A stretch of 32,867 nucleotides of DNA from Desulfobulbaceae bacterium. Its GTDB lineage: Bacteria; Desulfobacterota; Desulfobulbia; Desulfobulbales; Desulfobulbaceae. The stretch covers positions 1 through 32,867 of the forward strand of contig DNUE01000044.1 in the NCBI GenBank assembly GCA_003508005.1, given 5' to 3'. A model generated the notes under the pieces. The model did not search any database and had not been told where the DNA came from. It saw nothing but the letters and a program-made list of their open reading frames with translations. A program made the translations under genes and the position numbers. Position 1 is the first letter of the stretch; each line of letters opens with the position of its first letter. This document shows, piece after piece, positions 24,510-32,851 of the stretch.

Positions 24510-26204
24510 ATGTATCTCTCCTTCTATGGCCTCAAACATAAGCCTTTCCAAATAAGTACAGACCCCAGGTTTCTCTGGCTGGGGGAAAAGCATGAAGAGG
24601 CACTGGCAACCCTGAGGTACGGGGTGCTGGACAATAAAGGATTCCTTCTGCTCACCGGAGATGTGGGGACAGGCAAAACCACCCTGATCAATGCCCTGTT
24701 GAAAACCCTTGGCCCGGATACTCTCGTGGCGACCGTCCGTGACCCTGATCTGGAGCCGATGGATTTTTATAATTATACCGCCCATGCCTTCGGGATGCAG
24801 GGCAACTATACCAGCAAAGGCGCATTCCTTATCGCATTCGAGCGGTTCCTGCGCGACGCGAACACGTCGAACAAAACGGTCCTGCTCATTATTGACGAGG
24901 CCCAGCGGATCAACCAGAACCTCTTGGAGGAAGTACGGCTCCTCTCAAATATCGAGAAAGAAGACAGAAAGCTGTTGAACATATTTTTCATCGGCCAGAT
25001 CGAATTTAATGAAATACTGCTGCGGCCGGAAAACAGACCTATTCGCCAGAGAATAACGGTAAATTACAACATCCAGCCCCTGACAAAACAGGAAACCGAC
25101 GAATACATCCGGCACCGCTTGCGCATTGCCGGCACTGAAGAAAAAATATTCGCTGAAGAAGCACTCAATAAGATATATTCCTTTTCCCACGGATATCCCC
25201 GCCTGATAAATATCATCTGCGATCGTTCGCTGCTGACTGGATTCGTGGCGGAAGAAAAAATTATCTCAGCAGCACATGTGCAAGAATGCATACACGAGCT
25301 GACAATACCGCGATCAATCCCCCTGCAACTGGCACCTCAGACATCAGTGCCGGACAATTCTGAAACAGCAGAAGTACACTCCTCCGAAGACCGGCGGTCA
25401 ACGTCTTTGCTCCCAGCAAAGACAAGGAGGAAGACTGCTCCATCCTGGAAGCATCTGCTGACAGCATCCTTTTTAGGCCTCCTGCTTGCTGCAGCCTTCC
25501 TGTCATTTGTGCTGCCTGGCGACATCCGGCAACATTTCCTGCACTTGTTCGACATGAGCAGCTTAACTCCTGAAAACAAAACAGCAAGGCAGACCGAGGC
25601 ACCCCCCCCGGCTGATCTCGCCAGGCCGAATACCCGCCCGGGGGAAAATCCGAAACCTGCGGGTTCCCTGCCAGGGCAAAACAATCCTGCCCCGGATGAC
25701 CCTGAACGCAAGGTACTGAACACGGCACCAGCAGGGAATAATGCGGAGAGCAGCGGAACCGCGACTCACAGCGCAACCTTGCAGGATTACCCGAATCTTA
25801 TTGATACTTCTTTCAACAGTGACCCCAAAGGTGCTGCTTCCGGAGAACTGAATGAGATTGCAGTGGCCCCATCTAATAAAATAATTCTTCCTTTTTCTTC
25901 TGATTCCAATTTCATGACAGCAGATGTGGTGGATAATCTTGACAATCTGGTACAGTTTCTTCTGAAAAACCCGGAATACAGGGTCATCGTCACCGGATAT
26001 ACAGACTCGCAAGGAAATGAACACTATAACAAAAAGCTTTCTGAGTTCAGGGCGTATACCGTTAAAAGCTATCTGGCGGGAAAAGGCCTGCCCGAATCAC
26101 GCATCACCGCGCAAGGCTTTGGCGCACAAAGTCCGATTGCTTCAAATGAGACCGCGTCCGGCAGGATTGCCAACAGGCGTGTTGAGATTGAACTTCAAAA
26201 GTAA
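24510..26204 (+). CDS. XrtA-system AAA ATPase fused to an OmpA-type peptidoglycan-binding domain
   Basis: The 564-residue protein has an ExeA/GspA-like AAA ATPase at 1-270: MYLSFYGLKHKPFQIS start, Walker A GDVGTGKT (50-57), Walker B LLIIDEAQ and sensor YSFSHGYPRLIN. This is the type linked with XrtA/PEP-CTERM loci. One membrane span lies at about 315-335. A Pro-rich periplasmic linker leads to an OmpA-like domain at about 455-564 with TDSQGN and LSEFRA, whose Asp and Arg bind peptidoglycan. ATP use in the cytoplasm is thus tied to the cell wall, as in ExeA, which has a different wall-binding domain. It lies 26 bases after the ParA gene and is probably in the same transcript; its lower GC resembles the genes to the right. 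Confidence 0.88.
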   Translation: MYLSFYGLKHKPFQISTDPRFLWLGEKHEEALATLRYGVLDNKGFLLLTGDVGTGKTTLINALLKTLGPDTLVATVRDPDLEPMDFYNYTAHAFGMQGNYTSKGAFLIAFERFLRDANTSNKTVLLIIDEAQRINQNLLEEVRLLSNIEKEDRKLLNIFFIGQIEFNEILLRPENRPIRQRITVNYNIQPLTKQETDEYIRHRLRIAGTEEKIFAEEALNKIYSFSHGYPRLINIICDRSLLTGFVAEEKIISAAHVQECIHELTIPRSIPLQLAPQTSVPDNSETAEVHSSEDRRSTSLLPAKTRRKTAPSWKHLLTASFLGLLLAAAFLSFVLPGDIRQHFLHLFDMSSLTPENKTARQTEAPPPADLARPNTRPGENPKPAGSLPGQNNPAPDDPERKVLNTAPAGNNAESSGTATHSATLQDYPNLIDTSFNSDPKGAASGELNEIAVAPSNKIILPFSSDSNFMTADVVDNLDNLVQFLLKNPEYRVIVTGYTDSQGNEHYNKKLSEFRAYTVKSYLAGKGLPESRITAQGFGAQSPIASNETASGRIANRRVEIELQK

Positions 26205-26647
26205 ATATATTTTTCTGTCCGACAAGACTTGTCCGGCCGGCCATGAAAATAAAGCCCGCATAATAACGACCAATATCAAACAGGAAACTCGAATTAACCG
26301 GTTGTTATTCAGGCCCTCATAAACCCACCAACGGCAACCATTCCTCCTTCATAGCTCCCCTTCAGTTTTTTCCTGATTCCCGGAATTCTCCTTCATGCCC
26401 AGAAATAAAAACTTATATCATAAAATCAAATAGATAATTCAATATATCCTGCCATTCGCTGCCAGCATACTTGAACACAATACATGGCAAGATGGTCCTT
26501 TGAGCGCGTAGCTTTCGCGAAAAGAATGAATTTATATAAAATTCAACATGTTAATAAATAATGAAAATTCACGAACCGTACAGGCATCGATTTTGCAATA
26601 AACTGGTTGTGAAATAATAAATTTCCACTCAAGGATGGAGGAACTCA
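26205..26647. other. AT-rich upstream region of the PEP-CTERM gene
   Basis: The 443 bases carry no protein-like frame. The region includes the sigma54-type element at 26582-26597 and a TTTCGCGAAA palindrome (26513-26522) about 60-70 bases above it, a plausible place for an enhancer-binding activator. An AACCGGTT palindrome lies near 26296. No clear terminator of the preceding gene was found. Confidence 0.6.
26582..26597 (+). promoter_or_regulatory. Sigma54 (RpoN) -24/-12 promoter of the PEP-CTERM gene
   Basis: AGGCATCGATTTTGCA fits the sigma54 pattern TGGCAY-R-N4-TTGCA, with the invariant GG (26583-26584) and GC (26595-26596) exactly 12 bases apart. It lies about 50 bases before the GTG start, so transcription would begin near 26608. 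PEP-CTERM genes are known to be under RpoN and the activator PrsR in related systems, which supports the call. Confidence 0.7.
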
Positions 26648-27067
26648 GTGAAAAAAATAATTTTAGTGTCAGCCTTCTTTATGCTGATGGGGGCAAGTCA
26701 GGTTTCGGCGATACCGATCGTATCCCAGGGAAGCGCCGCACGTAATGCTGCGGCGATTGGACAGGATGCTCTGTTGCCCCAGGCACCACCCATTACTTTT
26801 GCAAACTCGCTGCATGACAGTTCAAGCCCAAGCTTTGCTCGACTCATTACAGCATTTGCGACTGTCAATTCCGGGAGCGACACCTGGTGGGATCCTATTG
26901 ACAGGCCGATCGGCAAGAATCCGGGACGGGGAAAGAAAATTGGCCAAGGACCCGGTAACGGTGGCGGTGGCGGTGGCGGGAACCCGAGCCCTGTGCCTGA
27001 GCCCGCCACGATGTTACTTTTTGGGGCCGGCCTGGTAGGACTTGCCATTATCAAAAAAAGGGTGTGA
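26648..27067 (+). CDS. Short Gly-rich PEP-CTERM sorting-domain protein
   Basis: The 139-residue exported protein has a signal peptide at 1-21 (cut after QVSA) and ends with the PEP-CTERM signal: VPEPATMLLFGAGLVGLAIIKKR, i.e. Pro-Glu-Pro, a hydrophobic stretch and a basic tail. The exosortase XrtA is known to cut such tails and pass the protein to the surface with polysaccharide. The mature part is short, rich in Ser, Ala, Asn and Pro, with a Gly run before the signal that comes from a GGTGGC repeat near 26960-26980. No adhesion domain is seen. GTG is the start, with GGAGGAA (26637-26643) before it. Confidence 0.93.
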   Translation: MKKIILVSAFFMLMGASQVSAIPIVSQGSAARNAAAIGQDALLPQAPPITFANSLHDSSSPSFARLITAFATVNSGSDTWWDPIDRPIGKNPGRGKKIGQGPGNGGGGGGGNPSPVPEPATMLLFGAGLVGLAIIKKRV

Positions 27068-27436
27068 ACTAACTCGTATTCTTCTCCTTCCTCCTTGCTC
27101 GCGGGAATCTCCGGACTGCAGTCCGGGGATTCCCGTTGCTTCTTCCAGGGAACACATATTCGCAAAATTCCGATTTCCCGGAAAATTTATCGCCTTCCAC
27201 CACGCCTTTGCTAGCAAATACCTGCTTCACATCGACGACATAGCTTTCGCAGCGGATCAATACAATTTTTCCGTTTCCCAGGATAATGCGGAAGACTGAA
27301 ACCAAGAGTCGTGCACGGGTGGCCAGGAACGAATCAGAAACTCTTCCAAACAGACGTGGGGTCGCCCAGGACTAGGGATTCTTTTCGTCCAGCGCTCGCC
27401 GTAATGGAAGAGGGAAACACGAAAATTCAAATGCGT
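27068..27436. other. Convergent intergenic region
   Basis: The region lies between the ends of the PEP-CTERM gene and the convergent TPR lipoprotein gene. It contains the terminator at 27102-27135. The remaining 300 bases show no protein-like frame and no second clear terminator for the minus-strand gene. Confidence 0.5.
27102..27135 (+). terminator. Rho-independent terminator after the PEP-CTERM gene
   Basis: A 17-base-pair stem with a single T-G wobble has its centre at CTGCAG and is followed by a T-rich stretch (TTGCTTCTT). It begins about 35 bases after the stop codon of the PEP-CTERM gene, so it probably ends that transcript. Confidence 0.7.
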
Positions 27437-29728
27437 TCAGGAACCGGTCTGCCACGACTTGAGAAGCTCTTCCGCCTGGCCCCTCTCCGGGAACTCTGCT
27501 TTTTGCGACAGGCTTTGCTGCAGTTCACTCAGGGCTTCGCGGTCCGCCTTCTGGGCTTTCAGGGAAAGTGCCAGGTGAAAGCGTACCCTCGGGACGTGGG
27601 GCAGGGCGGAGCTTGCATCCCGGAATTGAGCCGTTGCGAGATCGTATGCGCCGCGCTGGTAAAAAACATACCCAAGGGTGTCGCTGATATAGGGATTTTT
27701 GGGCTGCCCGTCCTTGGCTATCTGGGCAAGCCGCAACGCCTCTCCCAGATCGGGTTTTTCCTCTCCGGCGATGAGCCACGCCAGATTGTTTGCTGCGGGG
27801 ATATGCAGTGGATCCAACTTGAGAATTTCACTGTATGCGGCCTTTGCTTCCCGCACTTCCCCGGACTGTTCCAGAAGGGTCGCCAGCCCCATCAATGCCG
27901 CGGGTGAGTCGGGCTGGACTGCAACCAGTTTTCTGTATTCGCTGATAGCGTTCTCAATATTGTTGTTTTTCATCTGGATTTCAGCCAGCATGACGTAGGA
28001 ACGCGGTTCCATGGGATCCAGCAGCTGAACATCCCGAAAAATCTTCTCGGCATCCGCCAGCGAACCGGCCTTGAACAGCAAATCACCAAGCAGCAGCTGG
28101 TTCCCTGGGCTATCAGGGACTTTGCCGACCTGGTCGCGAACACGTTCCAGCGCTTTTTCCGGCTCGTTGTTGCGAAGATGAATATCCGCAACATGAGCTA
28201 ATGCGGCGCTATTTGCAGGATCAAGGGAAAGGGCGCGCTCAAGCAAAACCATGGCTTCAGCTGTTTCTTTCCTCTCAATCCTTGTCAAGGCAAGATTATA
28301 GAGCACGTCAGTGTTGTCAGGCAGGAGCGAGTTGATCTGTTCAAATACTTCAAGCGCCAGGCCGGTTTGCTGGGAATAAAGATAGCTTTGCCCCAGAACT
28401 ATCGCGGCAGTGGCATTACGGGGTTCAAGCTGAAGAGCAAGGCTTGCTTCCTTTTGGGCGAGAAGGAATTCCCTCTTCCGGACATAATGATGAGCAAGCA
28501 GGGCGTGTGCCTGGGAATTATCGGGGTCGTTTTTAATCGACTCGGCCGCCGCTTTCTGGGAGAGTTCCATATTCCCCCGGTTATACTGGGCAAGAGCGAG
28601 CTGAAAATACGCCGGGCCCCAATCAGGATAATCCTGGACAATCTTATTTAACAGAGCAACAGCCTCCCCATTTTGGCCTTCCAGGATATATAGTTTGGCT
28701 TTTGTCAGGTTTGCGAGGTGCGACGTGTTTCCCTTGTGCGCGAAAATGTCACCAATCAGCTTCCTTGCCTCGGCAATTCTTTTCTGCTCGAAATATAAAT
28801 CGGCAAGCCGTTCTTTATATGGAAGCGGGTCAGCAGTTATTGCAAGGGCTCTGGTCAGGATATCTTCAGTTTCCGCAAATGCATTATTCTGCATGTACTC
28901 ATCTGCGGCGGAGAGATACGCCTGGTCATTTTTCGGGTCCAGAGCAATGGCCTTGTTTACGTATTCCCTGGCCTCTTCGAGTTTATTGTTGGCCAGCAAA
29001 TAGGAAGCCAGGGCCATCAGCGGTTTCGGCGAAGAAGGGAAAGCATCGATGGCGGAGAGAAGCTGCGCTCTTCCTTTCTCTTCTTCATGCAGGCTGAAAT
29101 ACAGCTCAGAGAGAAACCGATGTGTTGACATGTTCTTCGGGTTCAACTCCAACGCCCTCTTCAATGCCTTTTCAGCTTCCCGGGGCATATTTTTCGCCCC
29201 GAAAACTCTGGCCTGCACAACATACACCCTATCCTTGTTCGGCTGGACAGCAATTGCTCTATCGACTGCTTGTTCCGCCTTGTCGAAGTTGCCGCTGAGC
29301 AACTCAATCTCCCCCAGGAGGGTCAGCGCATCAGGCTGATCAGGCTGGACGGAGAGAATCTTCTCTACAGCCGCCCTGCTTTCGTCCAGAGAGTTGTCCA
29401 GAAGAAAAATTTCCGCAATTTTGAGCTGGGCGTCATAGTTCGAGGGATCAAGAACAACAACCTGATTCAACTCCCGATAAGCCCCCTCCAACGATCCTGT
29501 TTCAAAATAGAGCAGGCCGAGTTGATAATGAGCCTTTGCGTCTTTGGGGTCCAGCTGGATGGCGTTGCGCAATTCCAATGCCGCTTCTTTAAACTGCCCC
29601 TTCTGAAAATACTCCATTCCTTTATCAACATGTTTTTCTTTCCTTTGGCCGGGGTCGGAACACGCCCCCAAGAACAAGGTTGACAGAAGGAACAAAGACA
29701 GGCAGGTCAGGAAGAGAAGACGATTCAT
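27437..29728 (-). CDS. prsT: PrsT-type TPR-repeat lipoprotein of the PEP-CTERM system
   Basis: The 763-residue lipoprotein has a hydrophobic signal peptide and lipobox LGAC with Cys23 as the lipidation site. The rest is nearly all tetratricopeptide repeats (about twenty, each near 34 residues; AHYQLGLLYFETG and LYNLALTRIERKE are examples). Its size and layout match the PrsT lipoprotein that occurs in PEP-CTERM/XrtA loci. TPR arrays bind proteins or polysaccharide synthesis partners, and PrsT is thought to act in export. The start at 29728 (MNRLLFL) was chosen because it begins the signal peptide. The gene is transcribed divergently from the chain-length gene. Confidence 0.88.
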   Translation of the reverse strand: MNRLLFLTCLSLFLLSTLFLGACSDPGQRKEKHVDKGMEYFQKGQFKEAALELRNAIQLDPKDAKAHYQLGLLYFETGSLEGAYRELNQVVVLDPSNYDAQLKIAEIFLLDNSLDESRAAVEKILSVQPDQPDALTLLGEIELLSGNFDKAEQAVDRAIAVQPNKDRVYVVQARVFGAKNMPREAEKALKRALELNPKNMSTHRFLSELYFSLHEEEKGRAQLLSAIDAFPSSPKPLMALASYLLANNKLEEAREYVNKAIALDPKNDQAYLSAADEYMQNNAFAETEDILTRALAITADPLPYKERLADLYFEQKRIAEARKLIGDIFAHKGNTSHLANLTKAKLYILEGQNGEAVALLNKIVQDYPDWGPAYFQLALAQYNRGNMELSQKAAAESIKNDPDNSQAHALLAHHYVRKREFLLAQKEASLALQLEPRNATAAIVLGQSYLYSQQTGLALEVFEQINSLLPDNTDVLYNLALTRIERKETAEAMVLLERALSLDPANSAALAHVADIHLRNNEPEKALERVRDQVGKVPDSPGNQLLLGDLLFKAGSLADAEKIFRDVQLLDPMEPRSYVMLAEIQMKNNNIENAISEYRKLVAVQPDSPAALMGLATLLEQSGEVREAKAAYSEILKLDPLHIPAANNLAWLIAGEEKPDLGEALRLAQIAKDGQPKNPYISDTLGYVFYQRGAYDLATAQFRDASSALPHVPRVRFHLALSLKAQKADREALSELQQSLSQKAEFPERGQAEELLKSWQTGS

Positions 29729-30161
29729 GTTACACCAATAGTATCGATATGATGACAGCAATATATATTTAATTTAAAATAAAAATGTTAACAAGCAAAA
29801 TAGGATATCAGTCTCCCGGCCCGAGGACGGTGAGCTGAAATTACGGAAAAAGAGTCCGCCACTCATCGCTATCAAGTGTTAGCGTCAAATCTGCAGGCCG
29901 AAAAAGCAGGGCTGAAACCTCGCTTGCCGCCAGTTACAACACAAACGAAATGGTCCGGGCCAAACCTGGAAAAAAGTGCATAAATCTAAGAATAATAGAA
30001 TGTTGTTGCATTTTTTCAATATAAATATTAATCTAATAATAAAATACATTCTCGTAATCCAGCTTCTTTTTTTGCACGCAGTTCACTGACAAATCGTTTG
30101 TTGCGACGGACCACATGCCATTGTTGATTGCTTTGCCCATTCTATCTATTATCCACCATCG
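29729..30161. other. AT-rich divergent region between prsT and the chain-length gene
   Basis: The 433 bases hold no protein-like frame. On the minus strand TTGTTA and TAAATA are spaced 17 bases apart near prsT. On the plus strand TTGCAT (30006-30011) and TAATCT (30029-30034) are spaced 17 bases apart. Both are weak matches. No sigma54 element with proper spacing and good flanks was found. Confidence 0.45.
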
Positions 30162-31745
30162 ATGAATCTTGACCAGCGGCAACACATAAAAAAATACCTT
30201 GATATTCTGCTCCGTCGGAAAAGAATACTTATTGCCTGCCTGCTTCTTGGAACCGCAATCGGGATCGGACATTATTTAACGAAACCAAAAGTTTACAAAT
30301 CGACCGCGCTGATCAAGTATGAACGGCAGAGCGTCAATCCTTCAGCCATGTCTCCTGATGATATCAGGACCAGCACCAGGGATGTTGTCGAGACAATCAG
30401 CCAGCAGATCATGAGCAGATCGAGCCTTGAAAACATTATCAAGGAATTCGGCCTCTATACCAATTTGCAGAAGTCCCTCCCGATGGAAGATATTGTCGAT
30501 ATGATGCGCCAGAACCACATCGAATCACAATTGATGCAAAGAGGGGACGTAATCGAAGTCTCCTACAAGGGCACTGACCAGAACAAGGTCGTCCAGGTGA
30601 CCAATGCCCTGGCTGCAAATTTTATCGAGGAAAACCTGCGATTTCGCCAGGATCGGGCCTCCCGGACATCGACATATATCCGTGACGAACTGAATATGAT
30701 CAAGGAAGCCCTTGACAAGAAAGAACTGATCATGCGGGACTACAAGCTGAAATACTACAATGAAATGCCTGATCAGTTGACCAACAACATGAACCGGCTC
30801 ATCGCCCTGCAGCAGCAATATCAGAACAACCAGACGAGCAGCAACGAGCTTGAGCAAACCAGGCTCATGGTCCAGGAGCAGGTGTCCATTCGACAGGGAA
30901 CACCTGTTCCCTCTGCATCACGGCCCGGACAGGGCGGGGCAGATGCATCGTCCATGTCAGGCGGGATCAACGATCTCTACCAGGCCCGTGCCCAGCTCAA
31001 GTCCCTGCAGACACGGTATACCGAGAAGCATCCGGAAATTAAGCGGCTGACAAAAATAATCAGCGATCTCGAGCAACAGTATGGCGTTGCCGAAGGCGGC
31101 GATGGGAAGGAATCAACCGGCCCGGTACCGGGGAGCACCAGCCAGCAGTTCGATCCGCAAACCCAGGGACTCAGAAATCAGATCAAAGAAATCGAGAACA
31201 ACCTGGCCCGGTTGCGGGAGGAGCGGGAAGGACTTGTCAAACAGATCCAGGTATATGAGCAATGGATAGCCGCAACCCCTATCAGGGAAGCCGAATGGGC
31301 CGCCCTGACCCGGGACTATGACCAGCTCAATCTTCACTACGAAAGGCTGGTGACCGAAAGCCTGCAGGCCGATTCAGCCCAAAGTCTTGAAAACCAATTG
31401 CAAGGAAGCCAGTTTAAAATCATCGATTCGGCCCATTTCCCGGAAAAACCCTTTGCACCCGATTTCAGGAAAATCATTGCACTGGCTATCGGCTTGGGGC
31501 TGTCCCTGGGCGGCGCCATCGCTTTGTCCCTTGAGTTGTTAAGCACTTCGCTCAAGGACCCGAATGAATTGGAAAAGTTCTTGAGCATCCCGGTGGTCTG
31601 CGCCGTGCCGCTTATCCGGACAAAGAACGAGATTGCCAAAGCAAAACTCTTGCATGGCGCCCTGGACCTGACCTTGCTCCTCTCGGCAGCTGCAATCCTT
31701 GGCATGGCAATCTATTTGTGGAAACAGGGAATGATCATCATTTAG
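30162..31745 (+). CDS. XrtA-system polysaccharide chain-length determinant (Wzz/GumC type)
   Basis: The 527-residue inner-membrane protein matches the XrtA-associated chain-length family. TM1 is at about 22-40. A long periplasmic coiled-coil part (about 170-400, with Gln/Glu/Leu-rich helices and a Ser/Gly-rich loop near 245-265) is typical of Wzz/PCP proteins. The Pro-rich SAHFPEKPFAPDFRK just before TM2 (about 439-461) is the usual PCP signature. An extra hydrophobic segment at about 502-520 completes the C-terminus. These proteins control glycan length with the tyrosine kinase that follows 10 bases later. No clear ribosome site precedes the ATG. Confidence 0.9.
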   Translation: MNLDQRQHIKKYLDILLRRKRILIACLLLGTAIGIGHYLTKPKVYKSTALIKYERQSVNPSAMSPDDIRTSTRDVVETISQQIMSRSSLENIIKEFGLYTNLQKSLPMEDIVDMMRQNHIESQLMQRGDVIEVSYKGTDQNKVVQVTNALAANFIEENLRFRQDRASRTSTYIRDELNMIKEALDKKELIMRDYKLKYYNEMPDQLTNNMNRLIALQQQYQNNQTSSNELEQTRLMVQEQVSIRQGTPVPSASRPGQGGADASSMSGGINDLYQARAQLKSLQTRYTEKHPEIKRLTKIISDLEQQYGVAEGGDGKESTGPVPGSTSQQFDPQTQGLRNQIKEIENNLARLREEREGLVKQIQVYEQWIAATPIREAEWAALTRDYDQLNLHYERLVTESLQADSAQSLENQLQGSQFKIIDSAHFPEKPFAPDFRKIIALAIGLGLSLGGAIALSLELLSTSLKDPNELEKFLSIPVVCAVPLIRTKNEIAKAKLLHGALDLTLLLSAAAILGMAIYLWKQGMIII

Positions 31746-31755
31746 GGGAATAGCG

Positions 31756-32637
31756 GTGGGAAAGGTTTCCAGGGCACTGAATAAAGCGGAATCCGGTTTC
31801 ACGCCGGATGACTCCCCTCTTCTTACATCGGACAATGAGGACGCGGTTTCCGTCAGTGTGACCGCAGAGCCGATAGAACGCAAATCGCCGGCTTCCGAAC
31901 CTGCTCTTCATCCTCAACCTGCCGGAAGCATCGAGAACTGGGACGAAAGACTGCTCAGCGCCACCGAGAGCCTTTCCGGGATAGCCGAGAGCTTCAGGAA
32001 ATTGCGGACCCTTATTTTGCACCCGGAAAACGACAAGCCCGCCCGGAGCATAATGATACTCAGCGCTGAACCCCAGGAAGGGAAAAGCTTCGTATGTGCA
32101 AATCTTGGCGTCAGCATTGCCAACGATGTCGGCCGCAAGGCCCTGCTGATCGACTGCGATTTGCGGCGCCCCACCCTGCACAATCTGTTCGGCTTGAAAT
32201 GCGCGAAAGGCCTGGTTGACCATCTCAAAGGCAGAGAAGAAGATGTTTCCAGCCTTATTTTCGCTACCGGCCTGCCCAATCTCTCGATCATGCCGGCCGG
32301 CTTGCCCCCGGACAACCCGTCCGAACTCATTTCTTCCAAAAGAATGTCCCGTCTCATCAAAGAGCTGACAAACGGGTATGACGACCGCCTGATCCTGTTA
32401 GACAGCCCACCCTTCCAGGCCGCCTCCGAAGCCGTGATCCTCAGCCAGTTGGCTGAGAAAATTATCCTGGTGGTAAGGTGGGGGAAGGCCGGCAGGGAAG
32501 TCATTAAAAAAATGGCGGAAACCGTCGGCCCGGGAAAAATCGTCGGCGTGGTATTCAATGCCTTTGAAATGAATATCCTCGACAAGAAAATGCAAGGTGT
32601 CGGGTATCATAACTATTATTCAGAATCATACTATTGA
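31756..32637 (+). CDS. XrtA-associated BY-type tyrosine kinase (CpsD/CapB-like)
   Basis: The 293-residue cytoplasmic tyrosine autokinase partners with the chain-length protein. Seen are the P-loop SAEPQEGKS (about 98-106), Walker A' LLIDCDLRRPTLH and Walker B LILLDSPP. The C-terminal tail has a tyrosine cluster (GYHNYYSESYY), the usual site of autophosphorylation. The N-terminus is a flexible Ser/Asp/Glu-rich lead of about 60 residues. GTG is the start, with AGGGGA (31744-31749) before it. It is read just after the chain-length gene (10-base gap), the standard order in these loci. Confidence 0.92.
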   Translation: MGKVSRALNKAESGFTPDDSPLLTSDNEDAVSVSVTAEPIERKSPASEPALHPQPAGSIENWDERLLSATESLSGIAESFRKLRTLILHPENDKPARSIMILSAEPQEGKSFVCANLGVSIANDVGRKALLIDCDLRRPTLHNLFGLKCAKGLVDHLKGREEDVSSLIFATGLPNLSIMPAGLPPDNPSELISSKRMSRLIKELTNGYDDRLILLDSPPFQAASEAVILSQLAEKIILVVRWGKAGREVIKKMAETVGPGKIVGVVFNAFEMNILDKKMQGVGYHNYYSESYY

Positions 32638-32716
32638 TCACCCTTTCCCAATGATGGGGAATTTTATCCAACAGGCACGAACAGCTGCAATGCCCCCCTC
32701 CAAGAAAAAAATTGAT

Positions 32717-32851
32717 ATGAACCAGCAGGCACCGCCTGGACCTGATTTTTCTCCCAGGAGAAGAGAGGTTGATCGGCTGGCTGACAACTGGAAAGTGCTG
32801 CTCGACAATATGCTTGAGATGGTCTTCTTGATCAACGAAAACAATATCTGA
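32717..32851 (+). CDS. Partial PAS-type sensor protein, probably frameshifted at the window end
   Basis: The short frame starts MNQQAPPG and ends with WKVLLDNMLEMVFLINENNI before a TGA at 32849-32851. The last part looks like the start of a PAS domain (coiled helix, then VFLINENN). In the next frame the sequence goes on as DYVRNS, which continues a PAS pattern, so a frameshift or an assembly error at about 32845-32850 is likely. No strong ribosome site is seen; earlier Met codons (32654, 32690) are possible starts. Sensor kinases such as PrsK occur in these loci, but this piece is too short to name. Confidence 0.45.
   Translation: MNQQAPPGPDFSPRRREVDRLADNWKVLLDNMLEMVFLINENNI

Noticed and set aside
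26228..26241. GGCCGGCC palindrome after the OmpA-fused ATPase as a terminator
   Set aside because: The stem is short and self-overlapping with no loop of useful size and no T-run follows.
27311..27907. Plus-strand frame at the 3' end of the TPR gene
   Set aside because: It is antisense to clear TPR repeats, with no domain or good start site.
29908..29925. Possible sigma54 element before the chain-length gene
   Set aside because: GG and GC are 12 bases apart, but the -12 box reads TCGCT and the site is about 240 bases from the start. The match is too weak compared with the one at 26582.
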